Assembly: GCA_003278225.1 (NCBI GenBank)
Contig: QCGC01000004.1
Location: 1-64,000 of the forward strand
From: Prochlorococcus sp. AG-363-P01
GTDB lineage: Bacteria; Cyanobacteriota; Cyanobacteriia; PCC-6307; Cyanobiaceae
Direction: 5' to 3'
DNA length: 64,000 nucleotides
Below the pieces are notes generated by a model. The model was not told where the DNA came from, made no database searches, and worked only from the letters and a program-made list of their open reading frames with translations. A program made the position numbers and the translations under genes. Of the stretch, positions 36,777-47,255 are shown piece after piece. The stretch's first letter is position 1; each line of letters starts with the position of its first letter.

Positions 36777-37679
36777 ATGGTTCGGATTCGATCTAACACC
36801 TTCACAAAGCCACTTCAACGTGGAGATGAAGTTATTACAGTAGCTGCAAGTTCAGCACTTGACAATGATCATGACTTATTAGCAGGACTAGAAACACTTG
36901 AGAGCTGGGGGCTAGTGTGCCGACCTCACTTTGTAACTAATCGTACTTGGGGATATTTTGCAGGTGACGACTCAACCCGATACAAAGAATTACACCCAAG
37001 GGAGTCTGCCCCTCTACTGGCATTTGCAAGAGGGGGTTGGGGAGCAGCTCGATTACTTGAGCGTCCTCAACCATGGAAAAGAGGATGGTTACTTGGTTAT
37101 TCAGATGTGTCTTCCCTTCTTTTATCAAGGCTTTCAGATGGATTCGATGGCGGAGTACATGGACCATTACTAACATCTCTTGGGCAAGAACCAATCTGGA
37201 GCCAAGAAAGATTGCGTTCGTTACTCTTTGAGAATAAGGTTCCTGATCTATATGGAGAACCCTGGGAAGCTGGTATTGCTACTGGACCATTAGTGGTTAC
37301 CAATCTTACAGTCGCATCACATCTACTTGGCAGTAGACATATGCCAAACCTCAAAGAAGCAATCCTGATCTTAGAAGATGTAGGAGAAGCTCCATATCGT
37401 ATTGATCGTATGCTGACTCACTGGCGATTAGCCGGTGTACTTAAAGGCCTGGCGGGGCTTGGTTTTGGAAGTTTTACACAATGTGAGGTGCCAACTAACG
37501 AATTAGAAAGTCGATCATTCAACGTTCAAGAAGTTTTGAGAGAACGGAGTCAGGACCTTAATATCCCAGTAATTGGGGGACTCCCAGTGGGTCATTGTTC
37601 TGGGAATGCATCACTACCTCAAGGACGCCTTGCACTAATTGATGGGAACAAAGGCATCCTTAGCCTCTTAGCCTCTTAG
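36777..37679 (+). CDS. ldcA: LD-carboxypeptidase (S66 family)
   Basis: Cytoplasmic serine peptidase that trims the terminal D-Ala from murein tetrapeptides during wall recycling. The nucleophile Ser is in [11 protein letters not shown], the Glu is in [16 protein letters not shown], and the His in [14 protein letters not shown]. The product is 300 residues. Its final codons and stop lie inside an 8-bp tandem repeat (37660-37696) shared with the end of the convergent ispD gene, and the two coding regions overlap by four bases. Confidence 0.92.
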   Translation: MVRIRSNTFTKPLQRGDEVITVAASSALDNDHDLLAGLETLESWGLVCRPHFVTNRTWGYFAGDDSTRYKELHPRESAPLLAFARGGWGAARLLERPQPWKRGWLLGYSDVSSLLLSRLSDGFDGGVHGPLLTSLGQEPIWSQERLRSLLFENKVPDLYGEPWEAGIATGPLVVTNLTVASHLLGSRHMPNLKEAILILEDVGEAPYRIDRMLTHWRLAGVLKGLAGLGFGSFTQCEVPTNELESRSFNVQEVLRERSQDLNIPVIGGLPVGHCSGNASLPQGRLALIDGNKGILSLLAS

Positions 37680-37696
37680 CCTCTTAGCCTCTTAGC
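37660..37696. repeat. 8-bp tandem repeat TTAGCCTC x4.6 over two convergent stop codons
   Basis: Four complete units plus TTAGC. The unit contains TAG on the plus strand and TAA on the minus strand. Because eight is not a multiple of three, consecutive units put a stop codon into all three frames on both strands. Confidence 0.95.
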
Positions 37697-38356
37697 AAGA
37701 ACTGCCTCAGCAATGATTAAATCAAAAGGAGTTGTGACCTTTATATTTGAATAACTAGATTTCAAAATCCGAACTGGCCATCCTAGGAATTCATACAAAG
37801 AAGCATCATCTGTCACATTCCAGTTATTTTCTAAAGCTTTCTGATGACCTTTGGATAATTCTGAAACGGAAAAACCTTGAGGAGTTTGAGCTGCCCAGAG
37901 TTCCGAACGTTCTGGAGTATCAATGATAAAACCTTGATTATTAACCCGCTTAACTGTATCAATCACGGGAGTTGCCGTGATCACTGCATTCCATTCAACT
38001 ACTAACTTTGAACAAGCATTTAGAATCTCAGGCTCCACCAAACAACGTGCGCCATCATGTATAAGCACATGTTTTGCACCTATTGGCAAACCTAATAAAC
38101 CTAATTGAACAGATTCCTGTCTAGTGCTTCCTCCATTAATCCACTCAATCGGTTTTGACGAACACTCCACTAATTTCATAATTGAGTCCTTATCAACAGG
38201 TTGGCCGACGATCCCAATCCATTGAATTTGATTAGCAGCCAATGCCGCATCCAATGTCCATGCCAAAACGGGACGTCCAGCAAGTGGAAGCAAAAGCTTG
38301 TTGCCAACTGCTCCCATACGTTTTCCACTACCTGCGGCAGCAATTAAAAGGTGCAC
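37676..38356 (-). CDS. ispD: 2-C-methyl-D-erythritol 4-phosphate cytidylyltransferase
   Basis: Third step of the MEP isoprenoid pathway (CTP + MEP). Motifs: [20 protein letters not shown] for CTP binding, [11 protein letters not shown], and AAQTPQGF. I choose the GTG at 38356 because GGAGGGGAG sits six bases upstream and the product then starts [14 protein letters not shown]; an ATG at 38395 would add 13 residues. The product is 226 residues. The stop lies in the 8-bp repeat shared with the S66 gene. MEP products feed the UbiA pathway encoded nearby. Confidence 0.94.
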   Translation of the reverse strand: MHLLIAAAGSGKRMGAVGNKLLLPLAGRPVLAWTLDAALAANQIQWIGIVGQPVDKDSIMKLVECSSKPIEWINGGSTRQESVQLGLLGLPIGAKHVLIHDGARCLVEPEILNACSKLVVEWNAVITATPVIDTVKRVNNQGFIIDTPERSELWAAQTPQGFSVSELSKGHQKALENNWNVTDDASLYEFLGWPVRILKSSYSNIKVTTPFDLIIAEAVLAKRLRG

Positions 38357-38814
38357 AATCGACTCCCCTCCGCTAATTAATTCAGCATCTTCCATCCAAT
38401 CATCACATTGGATGAGTTCCTAACATTGCAATGCTCAATAATTAAGCCAGGCCATGAATAAACCAACTCCAAAACAAATGGACTTAAAAATTTATGAGAA
38501 AGTTTCTTTGACCTAACTCGTACGATATTATGATTGCCAATCAAAGTTATCTGTGTAGTTTTAGCTTGATTAAAAACAGCTATCAACAGAGATTAATTGC
38601 ATAAGTTTCTGCCAATAAAATACGTAACTACTTCCATCCGAAATTAAAAAAATAAACTAAAATTCTCTTATATGAAATAGCAGCAATAACTCTACTATCA
38701 AGAAAAATCACTACTTGAACAACTTCTGGGCAAAGCTTAGATAACAAAAAAATAAATATACAGTTGAATACATGGACCTCAAGTCTTTACGATCCATCTG
38801 ATCGTCTTCCAAAA
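38357..38814. other. 458-base divergent region between ispD and fabG
   Basis: No gene is supported. In the ispD leader CATCCAAT (38393-38400) pairs with ATTGGATG (38407-38414) around six bases, 37 bases before the GTG start. The rest is AT-rich. A 69-codon minus-strand frame (38377-38586) overlaps the ispD ribosome-binding site and I reject it. Confidence 0.5.
38393..38414 (-). promoter_or_regulatory. 8-bp hairpin in the ispD 5' leader
   Basis: Perfect 8-bp stem with a 6-base loop just upstream of the Shine-Dalgarno region of ispD. It could be an operator, a transcript-stabilising hairpin or chance. Confidence 0.35.
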
Positions 38815-39567
38815 ATGGTTCCTGCTGCTCTTTTAACTGGCCAAACCGCCCTGGTCACAGGTGCCAGCCGCGGAATAGGTAGGGCAATAGCTCTAAAACT
38901 TGGCCAATTAGGTGCTGAAGTTATAGTTAATTATTCTAGCTCAGCCGAACAAGCAGAATCGGTAGTAGCTCAAATCAATGAAAGTGGTAGTAAAGCCTAT
39001 GCAATCAAGGCAAACATTGGTGAAGAGTCAGAGATCGAACTACTAATAAAAACAGTTTTAGAACGTAGTGGGCAAATAAATGTTTTAGTCAACAATGCAG
39101 GAATTACTCGTGACGGGCTTTTAATGAGAATGAAGACTGAAGATTGGCAAGCAGTTGTCAATGTGAACTTAAATGGTGTGTTTCTTTGTACTAGAGCAGT
39201 TGCAAGACCAATGCTTAAGCAAAAACAAGGAAGGATTATTAACGTCACATCTGTTGTAGGCATTATGGGCAATGCTGGTCAAGCCAATTACGCTGCTGCG
39301 AAGTCAGGAGTAATTGGCTTGACCAAAAGTTCTGCAAAGGAATTTGCAAGCAGAGGTATCACCGTTAATGCGATAGCACCTGGATTTATCACAACGGATA
39401 TGACTAAAGATCTTGATGCACAGGAAATCCTTTCCGCAATTCCTTTAGGGACCTTTGGTACTCCAGAACAAGTCGCTGGTGCAGTTGGATTCTTAGCAGC
39501 AGACCCAGCAGCTGCTTATATAACCGGGCAAGTAATACAAGTTGATGGAGGAATGGTAATGAGCTAA
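38815..39567 (+). CDS. fabG: 3-oxoacyl-[acyl-carrier-protein] reductase
   Basis: NADPH-dependent SDR of fatty-acid elongation. Motifs: LVTGASRGIGRAIAL, VNNAGITRDGLLMRM, NVTSVVG with the catalytic Ser, and NYAAAKSGVIG with Tyr-x3-Lys. The ATG at 38815 gives 250 residues; a TTG at 38764 also opens the frame but adds an unrelated 17 residues. It is followed by a convergent small membrane-protein gene. Confidence 0.96.
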   Translation: MVPAALLTGQTALVTGASRGIGRAIALKLGQLGAEVIVNYSSSAEQAESVVAQINESGSKAYAIKANIGEESEIELLIKTVLERSGQINVLVNNAGITRDGLLMRMKTEDWQAVVNVNLNGVFLCTRAVARPMLKQKQGRIINVTSVVGIMGNAGQANYAAAKSGVIGLTKSSAKEFASRGITVNAIAPGFITTDMTKDLDAQEILSAIPLGTFGTPEQVAGAVGFLAADPAAAYITGQVIQVDGGMVMS

Positions 39568-39583
39568 AAAGCCTCGATAATTC

Positions 39584-39760
39584 TCAAGATTCCAAAGGCT
39601 GACCTAATTCATCTCGTAATCTTCGAATACGTTGCAATAATTTCAACCGTCTACTTCTAGCAGTGATAGTAAGAAAAATACGCAAAGGAAAATACAAAAG
39701 GGTCATTGTTCCGGCCAACCCAGCCATCAAGACAAAAAATAAAGCGTCAGAGTCATTCAT
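39584..39760 (-). CDS. small membrane protein (58 residues), function unknown
   Basis: From the ATG at 39760 the product is 58 residues: a short polar start (MNDSDA), one hydrophobic segment (LFFVLMAGLAGTMTLLYFP), then a strongly basic helix (TARSRRLKLLQRIRRLRDEL). Longer starts reach 39847 but add unlikely sequence. It resembles uncharacterised small proteins shared by picocyanobacteria. It sits between fabG and groEL, which starts 133 bases away on the other strand. Confidence 0.7.
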   Translation of the reverse strand: MNDSDALFFVLMAGLAGTMTLLYFPLRIFLTITARSRRLKLLQRIRRLRDELGQPLES

Positions 39761-39892
39761 ATATGGACCATAAACTAGGTTCAAGGAAACAGGTGGTCTA
39801 AAAGTACATAAAGCATTCGGCTTTCCCCACCCTTTACCCCCTCCCAAGGAGTGAGCCTGCTGTGGGAAATTAATCTGAGGCTATTAGAAAGC

Positions 39893-41575
39893 ATGAGCAA
39901 ACTTCTAAGTTTTTCAGATAACTCGCGAGGGGCCCTAGAAAACGGTGTCAATGCCCTAGCAAATGCTGTCAAGGTCACAATTGGACCCAAAGGACGGAAT
40001 GTGGTCCTAGAAAAAAAATTTGGAGCTCCAGACATTGTTAATGATGGAGTAACCATTGCAAAAGAGATAGAGCTTGAAGATCCATTTGAAAATCTTGGAG
40101 CAAAGCTCATAGAGCAAGTTGCATCCAAAACCAAAGACAAAGCAGGAGATGGGACAACCACAGCAACAGTTTTAGCCCAAGTAATGGTTCATGAAGGTCT
40201 CAAAAATGCAGCTGCAGGGGCAAGTCCTATAGAGCTACGTCGTGGTATGGAAAAAGCAGCTGCACAAATCGTAGAAGGACTCCAAAAATGCAGCAAAAAT
40301 GTCTCTGACAATGAAATTCTTCAAGTAGCAACTGTCAGTGCAGGTGGGGATGATGAAGTTGGTCGTATGGTTTCTGAGGCCATGGAAAAAGTCAGTGTTG
40401 ATGGAGTTATTACTGTTGAAGAATCCAAATCCCTTGCAACAGAGCTAGAAATCACGGAAGGTATGTCCTTTGATAGGGGATATAGCTCTCCTTATTTCGT
40501 AACCGATGGAGATCGCCAGATTTGCGAATTCGAAAATGCTCTTCTTTTAATAACTGACAAAAAAATCAGTGCAATATCTGACCTAGTTCCTGTTTTAGAG
40601 AGTGTTCAGAAAAGTGGGTCACCCTTAGTAATCCTTGCAGAGGAAGTCGAAGGCGAAGCTCTCGCAACTCTGGTAGTCAATAAAAACAGAGGGGTTCTTC
40701 AAGCAGCAGCAGTTAGAGCTCCTTCTTTCGGAGAAAGAAGAAAAGCCGCTCTAGCTGATATCGCAGTTCTAACTGGAGGAACTCTTATTAGTGAAGACAA
40801 GGCAATGTCGCTTGAAAAGGTAGAGCTTTCTGATCTTGGCAAGGCCCGGAAAATAACAATTAGCAAAGAAAATACCACCATACTTGCTAATGAAGACACT
40901 AAAGAGGCGGTCAAATCAAGAGTAATGTCAATCAAACGTGAACTTGATGATACCGAATCAGAATATGATCAAGAAAAGCTTAATGAAAGGATTGCAAAGT
41001 TGGCGGGCGGAGTTGCAGTCATAAAAGTAGGAGCGCCTACTGAAACAGAGCTCAAAAATAAAAAATTGCGAATAGAAGATGCACTAAATGCCACCAGAGC
41101 TGCTGTAGAAGAAGGCATTGTTGCTGGTGGTGGAACGACTCTTTTAGAATTAAGTAAAGGGTTAGATAATCTTGCCAATGCTTTAAGTGGTGATCAGAGA
41201 ACGGGAGTTGAAATCGTACGTAGGGCTTTGTCAGAACCTGCCAAACAAATTGCAATTAATGCTGGAGAGAATGGAGATGTAGTTGTCTCAGAAATCAACC
41301 GTATTGGGAAAGGGTTTAATGCACTTACAGGCAAATATGAAGATCTTCTTTCAGCTGGGATAATTGATGCTGCAAAAGTAGTAAGACTTGCTCTTCAGGA
41401 CGCAGTCTCTATTGCCTCTATGCTCATTACAACGGAAGTTGTAATAACTGACAAACCTGAGCCACCTTCTAGTGGGGGTCCTGAAGGTGGAGACCCCATG
41501 GGTGGTATGGGTGGTATGGGTGGTATGGGTGGTATGGGTGGTATGGGTGGTATGGGTATGCCCGGAATGATGTAA
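39893..41575 (+). CDS. groEL: 60 kDa chaperonin GroEL, no groES adjacent
   Basis: ATP-driven protein-folding ring. I use the ATG at 39893, giving [20 protein letters not shown], 560 residues. ATP-binding motifs include [14 protein letters not shown] and [11 protein letters not shown]. The C-terminus has six MGG units encoded by a 9-bp repeat (41498-41551), ending MGMPGMM. There is no groES upstream, so this is the solo chaperonin of the two found in most cyanobacteria. I see no CIRCE (HrcA) inverted repeat in front of it. Confidence 0.96.
   Translation: MSKLLSFSDNSRGALENGVNALANAVKVTIGPKGRNVVLEKKFGAPDIVNDGVTIAKEIELEDPFENLGAKLIEQVASKTKDKAGDGTTTATVLAQVMVHEGLKNAAAGASPIELRRGMEKAAAQIVEGLQKCSKNVSDNEILQVATVSAGGDDEVGRMVSEAMEKVSVDGVITVEESKSLATELEITEGMSFDRGYSSPYFVTDGDRQICEFENALLLITDKKISAISDLVPVLESVQKSGSPLVILAEEVEGEALATLVVNKNRGVLQAAAVRAPSFGERRKAALADIAVLTGGTLISEDKAMSLEKVELSDLGKARKITISKENTTILANEDTKEAVKSRVMSIKRELDDTESEYDQEKLNERIAKLAGGVAVIKVGAPTETELKNKKLRIEDALNATRAAVEEGIVAGGGTTLLELSKGLDNLANALSGDQRTGVEIVRRALSEPAKQIAINAGENGDVVVSEINRIGKGFNALTGKYEDLLSAGIIDAAKVVRLALQDAVSIASMLITTEVVITDKPEPPSSGGPEGGDPMGGMGGMGGMGGMGGMGGMGMPGMM
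41498..41551 (+). repeat. 9-bp tandem repeat x6 encoding the GroEL MGG tail
   Basis: ATGGGTGGT is repeated six times without change and followed by ATGGGTATG. It encodes the Gly-Met tail that projects into the chaperonin cavity. Length variation keeps the frame. Confidence 0.95.
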
Positions 41576-41679
41576 TCCTTGCCACTAAAATAACTTCTAT
41601 GTAAACAAATCGTCTCTTTTATATTATTACCCGCCTATTTTTTAAACCTTATTATAAATAGCTTTAAACAATCAGTCTC

Positions 41680-42228
41680 TTAAGAGGCTTTTGGAAGATT
41701 ATTATCTGTAGGTGGTAACCAACGACGCAAATTATTCAATGTGGGTGTTAGTGGAGGCGTTGAGAAAATTGGGATTACCTTAGAGTTATTTGGAAAGTTA
41801 TCCAGTTCATTACTATTTACTTCTTTAATAGTATCTAATGAGCTATCAAGATTTTCTTCTACGTTCCGAGGGGATAATTTCTGACAATCTTCCTCAAGAG
41901 AAGAGTTCTCATAACCAATTTCTAAATTATTAGGCACGAACTGGTTCTCAAGAACTAATCTTGAGATTAAGCTGGAATTTTTTATTTCAGCTAGGTCCTC
42001 ATCAAATTGTGGATTCTCAGGACAAGCTTGATGTCCCGAAATTTGGGGATCTGATATATCCTTATTTTGCTCAACCTTAGGTAAAGTCAGACAACCATAT
42101 CGATGTGCCCACTTAAAATTCAGCAAAGAAAGTATTTCATCATTCTTTAATTTGGTAGCCTCAATAATTTCTCGATGAAGCTGCTCTTTTCTAAAGTCCA
42201 GGGATGTAGCAAAAGAAGTTTTTTTCAC
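41680..42228 (-). CDS. hypothetical protein, last gene of the ctaA-ctaB-ABC cluster
   Basis: 182 residues, no recognised family. The N-terminal ~55 residues are compact and likely conserved (TSLDFRKEQLHREIIEATKL, LLNFKWAHRYGCLTLP); the centre is acidic and low-complexity; the end has PTLNNLRRWLPP. There is no signal peptide or membrane helix. The start lies four bases after the stop of the ABC-2 permease gene, which suggests co-translation with that exporter. Confidence 0.7.
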   Translation of the reverse strand: MKKTSFATSLDFRKEQLHREIIEATKLKNDEILSLLNFKWAHRYGCLTLPKVEQNKDISDPQISGHQACPENPQFDEDLAEIKNSSLISRLVLENQFVPNNLEIGYENSSLEEDCQKLSPRNVEENLDSSLDTIKEVNSNELDNFPNNSKVIPIFSTPPLTPTLNNLRRWLPPTDNNLPKAS

Positions 42229-42232
42229 TGGA

Positions 42233-43087
42233 TCATGAAAGTTTACGGTTTAAAATTGGACTGATCATTAAAAACAATCCAATAGTTAGAACCACTAGTA
42301 TTCCCAAGCATTCAAATCCATTCACCTCCCCATAGGGAGCATGAAGGACAACAACGCTGAGATCAACTGGACCGCCATAAGCGGCACGAATGGGTTCTAT
42401 AGCAAATGTAAGCGGATTAATGGAAGCAAGCCAGCCCAACCAGGCAGGCATAAATGAAATTGGAGCTAAAGCCGTACTTGCAAACAAAAGAGGAAGGTTT
42501 ACGACAAATATCACTGCAATAAGCTCAATGTGGCCAGGCAAAGCAAAAGCCAATCCAAGGCTCAATGCAGTCACAGCAAAAACTAGTAACAAAAGAGTTA
42601 TCAAAACGACCAAAACCCCTGAAGCACCTGGCCATCCATAACCAAGAAGAGAAGCCGTTCCCATAATTGCAATGCTCTGCAAAAGGCTTATAGAAGTGAT
42701 ATAAATTACTGAAGCAAAAATAATTGAATTACGGCTCCCTAGAGGAGCAACTAATAGTCGATTAAGAAACCCGAATTCACGATCAAACATTACAGGCAAT
42801 CCTGCATTAAGAGCACCACTAAAGGCTGTAAAGACAATTACACCAGCACCTAAAAATTGACCATAACCCATATCTCCTGGGAGTAGTTCCTTTGGAGCAT
42901 TAGAAAATAATGCCCCAAATAGAATAAGCCAGATCAATGGTTGAAGAATACCTGCTATCAAAGTAGATGGCCGTCTAAACAATTGAATAAATAGTCGTCT
43001 AGTTAAAGCAATTGTTTCTTGACTGATATCAGAAAAATGACTCCGTCTAGAAATGAAATTAGAAACTTCACTATTAGAAGTGATCAT
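42233..43087 (-). CDS. ABC-2 type transporter permease
   Basis: 284-residue membrane protein with about six helices, of the ABC-2/NodJ/DrrB type exporters. It has LFRRPSTLIAGILQPLIWLI near the N-terminus, DREFGFLNRLLVAPLG, and PISFMPAWLGWLASINPLTF. It would pair with the ATPase encoded 56 bases upstream. The substrate is unknown; being in the ctaA-ctaB cluster hints at export or assembly linked to respiratory membranes, which is inference. Confidence 0.88.
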   Translation of the reverse strand: MITSNSEVSNFISRRSHFSDISQETIALTRRLFIQLFRRPSTLIAGILQPLIWLILFGALFSNAPKELLPGDMGYGQFLGAGVIVFTAFSGALNAGLPVMFDREFGFLNRLLVAPLGSRNSIIFASVIYITSISLLQSIAIMGTASLLGYGWPGASGVLVVLITLLLLVFAVTALSLGLAFALPGHIELIAVIFVVNLPLLFASTALAPISFMPAWLGWLASINPLTFAIEPIRAAYGGPVDLSVVVLHAPYGEVNGFECLGILVVLTIGLFLMISPILNRKLS

Positions 43088-43143
43088 AAGCTTTTAGCCT
43101 CGAATGACAGTGATCAATTAACTTAAACAGCAGGATAGGGTGT

Positions 43144-44157
43144 CTATCTCATGGCCTGTTTATTTTCAAGTTTTATGTCTCTCTGACCAGCAATAGCAAG
43201 TTCAGCATCCATCAAAGTTCTTCCAGTAGCTTGTAAGTAAACATCATCTAAACTAGGGCGACTATGTGAGAGGGCAAATAGTTCAAACGGTGATTTATCT
43301 AGTTCAGATCGTAACCGAGGCAAGACTGTTTCATCATCGACAACAAGATTTAAAGAAAACCCCTGCGCACGATTTATAACAACTTGTCTAACTCCATCAA
43401 GATTTAAAAGCAAATTCCTTACTTTCTCAGACTCATCTTGATTACTGAATTCTCGAACTCGCAGAGTTACACGATCTCCACCAAGTTCCTTTTTAAGTTC
43501 ATCAGGAGCTCCCTGAGCGATGACACATCCTCCATCAATAATCGCCATTTGATCAGCAAGTGCTTCAATTTCTTCAAGGTAATGACTACTCAACAGCACA
43601 GTCGTACCTTGGGCTTTCAGTTCCAGTAATAATTCCCAAATAGCTGTCCGGCTTTCTATGTCTAAACCTACTGTTGGCTCATCTAGTACTAATAGCTGAG
43701 GTCGATGCAACAAACCTGCTGCTAGATCAAGCCTTCTTTTCATCCCACCCGAATAACTCCCACAGCGACGACTAATCCAAGTATTCATATCCAGCCTTTT
43801 AGTCAAATCCTCAATTCGCTCATTTATCTCATCGGCTTGGAGATGATATAAATCACCCTGTAATTTTAGTAATTCATTACCTGTAAGAATTTTATCAACT
43901 GCCACCTCTTGCGCTACATAGCCAATTTGACTTCTAACCAAGCGAGGGTTTTTCAAGGCATCAAATCCAGCAACACTGACCTTTCCTGCATCAGGTGCCA
44001 ACAAAGTACAAAGAATTCTCAATGTGGTTGTTTTGCCAGAACCATTAGGTCCCAGAAGACCATAGAGAGATCCATGAGGCACCTTAAGAGTTAGCCCTTT
44101 AAGGGCCTGAATAGACCCATAAGACTTGCATAAATTTTCAAGATCAACTGAATACAT
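43144..44157 (-). CDS. ABC transporter ATPase, DrrA/NodI type
   Basis: 337 residues from the ATG at 44157 (a TTG at 44175 would add six). Walker A is LLGPNGSGKTTTLR, the signature is YSGGMKRRLDLAAGLL, and Walker B is LLVLDEPTVGLDIES. A C-terminal DrrA-type domain (DUF4162-like) follows, with DDVYLQATGRTL at its end. It pairs with the ABC-2 permease downstream. It follows ctaB by 86 bases. Confidence 0.9.
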   Translation of the reverse strand: MYSVDLENLCKSYGSIQALKGLTLKVPHGSLYGLLGPNGSGKTTTLRILCTLLAPDAGKVSVAGFDALKNPRLVRSQIGYVAQEVAVDKILTGNELLKLQGDLYHLQADEINERIEDLTKRLDMNTWISRRCGSYSGGMKRRLDLAAGLLHRPQLLVLDEPTVGLDIESRTAIWELLLELKAQGTTVLLSSHYLEEIEALADQMAIIDGGCVIAQGAPDELKKELGGDRVTLRVREFSNQDESEKVRNLLLNLDGVRQVVINRAQGFSLNLVVDDETVLPRLRSELDKSPFELFALSHSRPSLDDVYLQATGRTLMDAELAIAGQRDIKLENKQAMR

Positions 44158-44243
44158 AAATTCAAGGTTTCTCAACGATTGATTGATAATCTAGGTAAAA
44201 AATTTTCTTTGAGTTGAGAATTGTTTTACCTAATTTATTTTTT

Positions 44244-45257
44244 TCATAACACTGGCAAAGAACTTATTAGTTTGTTAATCAATGCCAATGCCTCAATATC
44301 AAACTGAACTGCCATTGGTTGACGACTAAAAACAAGTAAAAGACAAATACCAAACATATAAAGGATAGACCAGCGAAACAGGCCCTTAGCACTGGCCAAG
44401 TCTTCTGGTGCCTTGCCTAACCTATTTACCATTTGCATCAACCTTGCATTAAATGGAAGGAGAAGAATTCCATATAGCAATCCACCTTCGGGCAAGGCCC
44501 AAAAACCAAACCAACTAACAATTACCGTTGCCCATCCATACTTTGCAATGGCCTGAGCCGTAAATGCAGGTCCTTTTACAACTGGGAGCATTGGAATGCC
44601 TACAGATTCATAGTCATCCTTAAGCAAAAGGGCCAATGCCCAAAAATGAGCGGGGGTCCATACCATGACCAAAGCAAATAACCACCATCCACTAAGTCCA
44701 ATATGTCCTGTTGCAGCTGCAGCACCTACCAAAGGAGGAATAGCTCCTGCCACCCCTCCAAAGACAATATTACGAGAAGTCCTAGGCTTCAAAAACGCTG
44801 TATATAAGAGGACATAACTGCATAGACCAAGCAAAGAGAGTCCTGCAGCTAAACAATTAACTCCGCCAACTAAAAGGACTGAAGCAGCTAAAGTACAAGA
44901 AATAGCTCCTGCGAAAACAGCTAGAGGAGACAAACGACCAGAAGGTAAGGCTCTATTACTTGTACGTTGCATACGTCCATCTAAATCTTGCTCCCAAAGA
45001 CAATTCAGGGCTCCAGCAGCTGCAGCAGCAAGTGCTCCACCTCCAAGTGTGCAGGCCAATCTCGGGGAAGGCAAAGGCCAACCTTCGCTCAAAGCCATGC
45101 CTCCAATAGTGGTCGCCAAAAGCAAAGGGATCAAACGGGGTTTTGCGACCTCTAACCAAGGAGGAAGCTTCACGAGCTTGCGAGACGGAACCACTTGCGC
45201 CCGCTGAAATTCCTTTGAAATGGTCTCAGGTGTTGAACTAACCATGACAGGCTTCAA
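44244..45257 (-). CDS. ctaB: protoheme IX farnesyltransferase (heme O synthase)
   Basis: UbiA-family membrane enzyme that farnesylates heme B to heme O. Motifs: [33 protein letters not shown], and [20 protein letters not shown]. The product is 337 residues; the ATG at 45245 (MVSSTPETI) is an alternative start. It overlaps the end of ctaA by 20 bases (8 if the later start is used), so the two are coupled. Confidence 0.94.
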   Translation of the reverse strand: MKPVMVSSTPETISKEFQRAQVVPSRKLVKLPPWLEVAKPRLIPLLLATTIGGMALSEGWPLPSPRLACTLGGGALAAAAAGALNCLWEQDLDGRMQRTSNRALPSGRLSPLAVFAGAISCTLAASVLLVGGVNCLAAGLSLLGLCSYVLLYTAFLKPRTSRNIVFGGVAGAIPPLVGAAAATGHIGLSGWWLFALVMVWTPAHFWALALLLKDDYESVGIPMLPVVKGPAFTAQAIAKYGWATVIVSWFGFWALPEGGLLYGILLLPFNARLMQMVNRLGKAPEDLASAKGLFRWSILYMFGICLLLVFSRQPMAVQFDIEALALINKLISSLPVL

Positions 45258-46164
45258 GAGAAGGGTTATCAGTAATCAAGGGAAGAGCCGAAGACGAATT
45301 AGATGGTCCTCGACAAGAAAGTGCCGCCAAAAAAGCAACCAAAAGAGCTGCCAAAAGTTGATGGCCAACTGTTAGGAATGGTTGTTTAAGACCAAGCTGT
45401 ACAATAAGAAATCCAAAAATGATCTGCGTAGTAACCAATCCAAAAACTGATAAAAGCATTAACCACTGACTACGCGCCCAACCTCCAACTGCAAGAGAAG
45501 TAATTACAAAAATCAAAACAAATACAGCCACTAGCATTGAAAAACTGCGATGCAGAATGAACCATCCACAGGCTTCTCCATAACTCATGCATCTTTGAAC
45601 AGCCCAAGTGGTAGCCATACGGCCACCAAAAAGACATTGAGCAAAAACCGCTAGCAAGCTCCCCCAAGACATAAGTCGCCACCATATTGGGGCTGTCAAA
45701 TTATTTGGAGAAAGCAGTCTCTGAGTAACTCCACTCATAGTGGCAACCAGAGTCAACCCCAGTGCTAAATGGGAAGTAACAACTCCAGATGGTAATAAGT
45801 CCAGAACTGTTAAAGCCCCAAGAGCACCTTGCAAAACAACAAAAACGACCAATACTCCGTAAACAACTGGAAGCCATCGAGGCAATTTAGTCCGCCAAAG
45901 CAAAGTCAAACCAAGTTGAAACAACAAGGCACTGCTGACTAAGAATGCATCCACACGATGAAACCACTCAAGAAAGACTTGTGTGTTCATCTGCTTGGCT
46001 GGAATCAAAGATCCAAAACAAAGAGGCCAATCAGGGCAAGCCAGTCCAGCCTCCATGACTCGAGTTGCACCCCCTACAACAATCAGAGCGATTAAGGCCA
46101 CAACAATATGAGAAGAAAGTTGGGCAAGACGCCACTGAACAGAAGATTGGGTAGAAGAGTTCAA
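45238..46164 (-). CDS. ctaA: heme A synthase
   Basis: Oxidises heme O to heme A for cytochrome oxidase. 308-residue membrane protein with eight helices; the His ligands lie in [33 protein letters not shown] and [29 protein letters not shown] is a conserved N-terminal loop. It is the first gene of the minus-strand cluster and is divergent from ctaC, so the oxidase subunits and their cofactor genes share the ~266-base region between. Confidence 0.94.
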   Translation of the reverse strand: MNSSTQSSVQWRLAQLSSHIVVALIALIVVGGATRVMEAGLACPDWPLCFGSLIPAKQMNTQVFLEWFHRVDAFLVSSALLFQLGLTLLWRTKLPRWLPVVYGVLVVFVVLQGALGALTVLDLLPSGVVTSHLALGLTLVATMSGVTQRLLSPNNLTAPIWWRLMSWGSLLAVFAQCLFGGRMATTWAVQRCMSYGEACGWFILHRSFSMLVAVFVLIFVITSLAVGGWARSQWLMLLSVFGLVTTQIIFGFLIVQLGLKQPFLTVGHQLLAALLVAFLAALSCRGPSNSSSALPLITDNPSLEACHG

Positions 46165-46430
46165 TTAATCAGTAATGCTCCCTAATAGAAATTGTTGTTA
46201 ATGCAAGGTAGCTATCAAACGACTCACGTCACTATGTGTGGACGACTACAACACGAAAAAACGTTATTAAATCTCTCATCCCTGACAAAGCAATAAAAAA
46301 AATAACGTCAATACAAGCAAAAGCCTTGCAATGAAAAGCCCTATCTTTAATCTGCCTTCTACTTAACAATCTATTTAGATGCAGAGAATGGCTGTACTAA
46401 ATAACCTGCAAAAATAAACGGAGATTGGTT

Positions 46431-47255
46431 TTGCCGAAATCATCGGCCCTGATAATACTCCTGATAGTCATAGGCCTCGTAATTGGAGGTACATGGATTG
46501 GTCAAAACATCAATCTTCTACCAATTGATGCCAGTACTAACGCAAGTGTCTATGACGAACTTTTTAAGGTTCTGTTCAGTATTGGAGCAATTCTCTTTTT
46601 TGGAATTACTGGGCTTGTTATTTACAGCCTAATTCGTTTTCGGAAAAAACCAGGAGAATTGGGCGATGGCCTACCCATTGCAGATAATTTACCTCTTGAG
46701 GTTTTCTGGACTGCAGTACCAACAATTGTCATTCTATTCGTTGGCTTGTATAGCTATGACATTTACGATCGCATGGGTGGAATGCAAAAACTGCAGATTA
46801 ATCAACATGACCATTCTGCAATGGTGTCCGAACAAAAAATATGGGGAGGCATTGGGACTGGATCAATTGAACCAACAACTCAAAACAAAGCAACTTCTCT
46901 GCCAGTAGAAGTAACAGCCTTACAGTTTGCTTTTCTATTTCATTATCCTAAAGGTGACATTCTTTCTGGAGAACTTCATGTTCCTGTTGGTCAACCAGTG
47001 AGCATGCGATTAGAGTCAAAAGATGTAATTCATGCTTTTTGGGTTCCTCAATTTCGCATAAAGCAAGATATTATTCCTGGGCAGCCAACAATGTTAAACT
47101 TTACGCCTACAAAGCCTGGAAGATATCCAATTATTTGTGCAGAACTATGTGGTCCATATCATGGGGGAATGCGTTCTTCAGTGATAGTAGAAGAGCCTAA
47201 CAAATACCAGGAGTGGTTTAACAGTAATTCGAAAGAATCTCTTACAGAATCATGA
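46431..47255 (+). CDS. ctaC: cytochrome c oxidase subunit II
   Basis: Binds the CuA centre; the ligands are in CAELCGPYHGGM plus the upstream His of VIHAFWVPQF. Two N-terminal membrane helices precede the periplasmic cupredoxin domain. I prefer the TTG at 46431 because GGAG (46420-46423) is seven bases upstream; the TTG at 46425 is only one base from it. The product is ~275 residues. The stop overlaps ctaD (ATGA). Confidence 0.93.
   Translation: MPKSSALIILLIVIGLVIGGTWIGQNINLLPIDASTNASVYDELFKVLFSIGAILFFGITGLVIYSLIRFRKKPGELGDGLPIADNLPLEVFWTAVPTIVILFVGLYSYDIYDRMGGMQKLQINQHDHSAMVSEQKIWGGIGTGSIEPTTQNKATSLPVEVTALQFAFLFHYPKGDILSGELHVPVGQPVSMRLESKDVIHAFWVPQFRIKQDIIPGQPTMLNFTPTKPGRYPIICAELCGPYHGGMRSSVIVEEPNKYQEWFNSNSKESLTES

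Noticed and set aside
38377-38586. 69-codon minus-strand open frame in the ispD leader
   Set aside because: It overlaps the strong ispD Shine-Dalgarno and hairpin in another frame; composition is not coding-like.
39761-39892. Possible CIRCE (HrcA) element upstream of groEL
   Set aside because: No TTAGCACTC-N9-GAGTGCTAA repeat is present.
46201-46296. 31-codon plus-strand ORF in the ctaA-ctaC intergenic region
   Set aside because: No ribosome-binding site; lies in the shared promoter region and shows no known motif.
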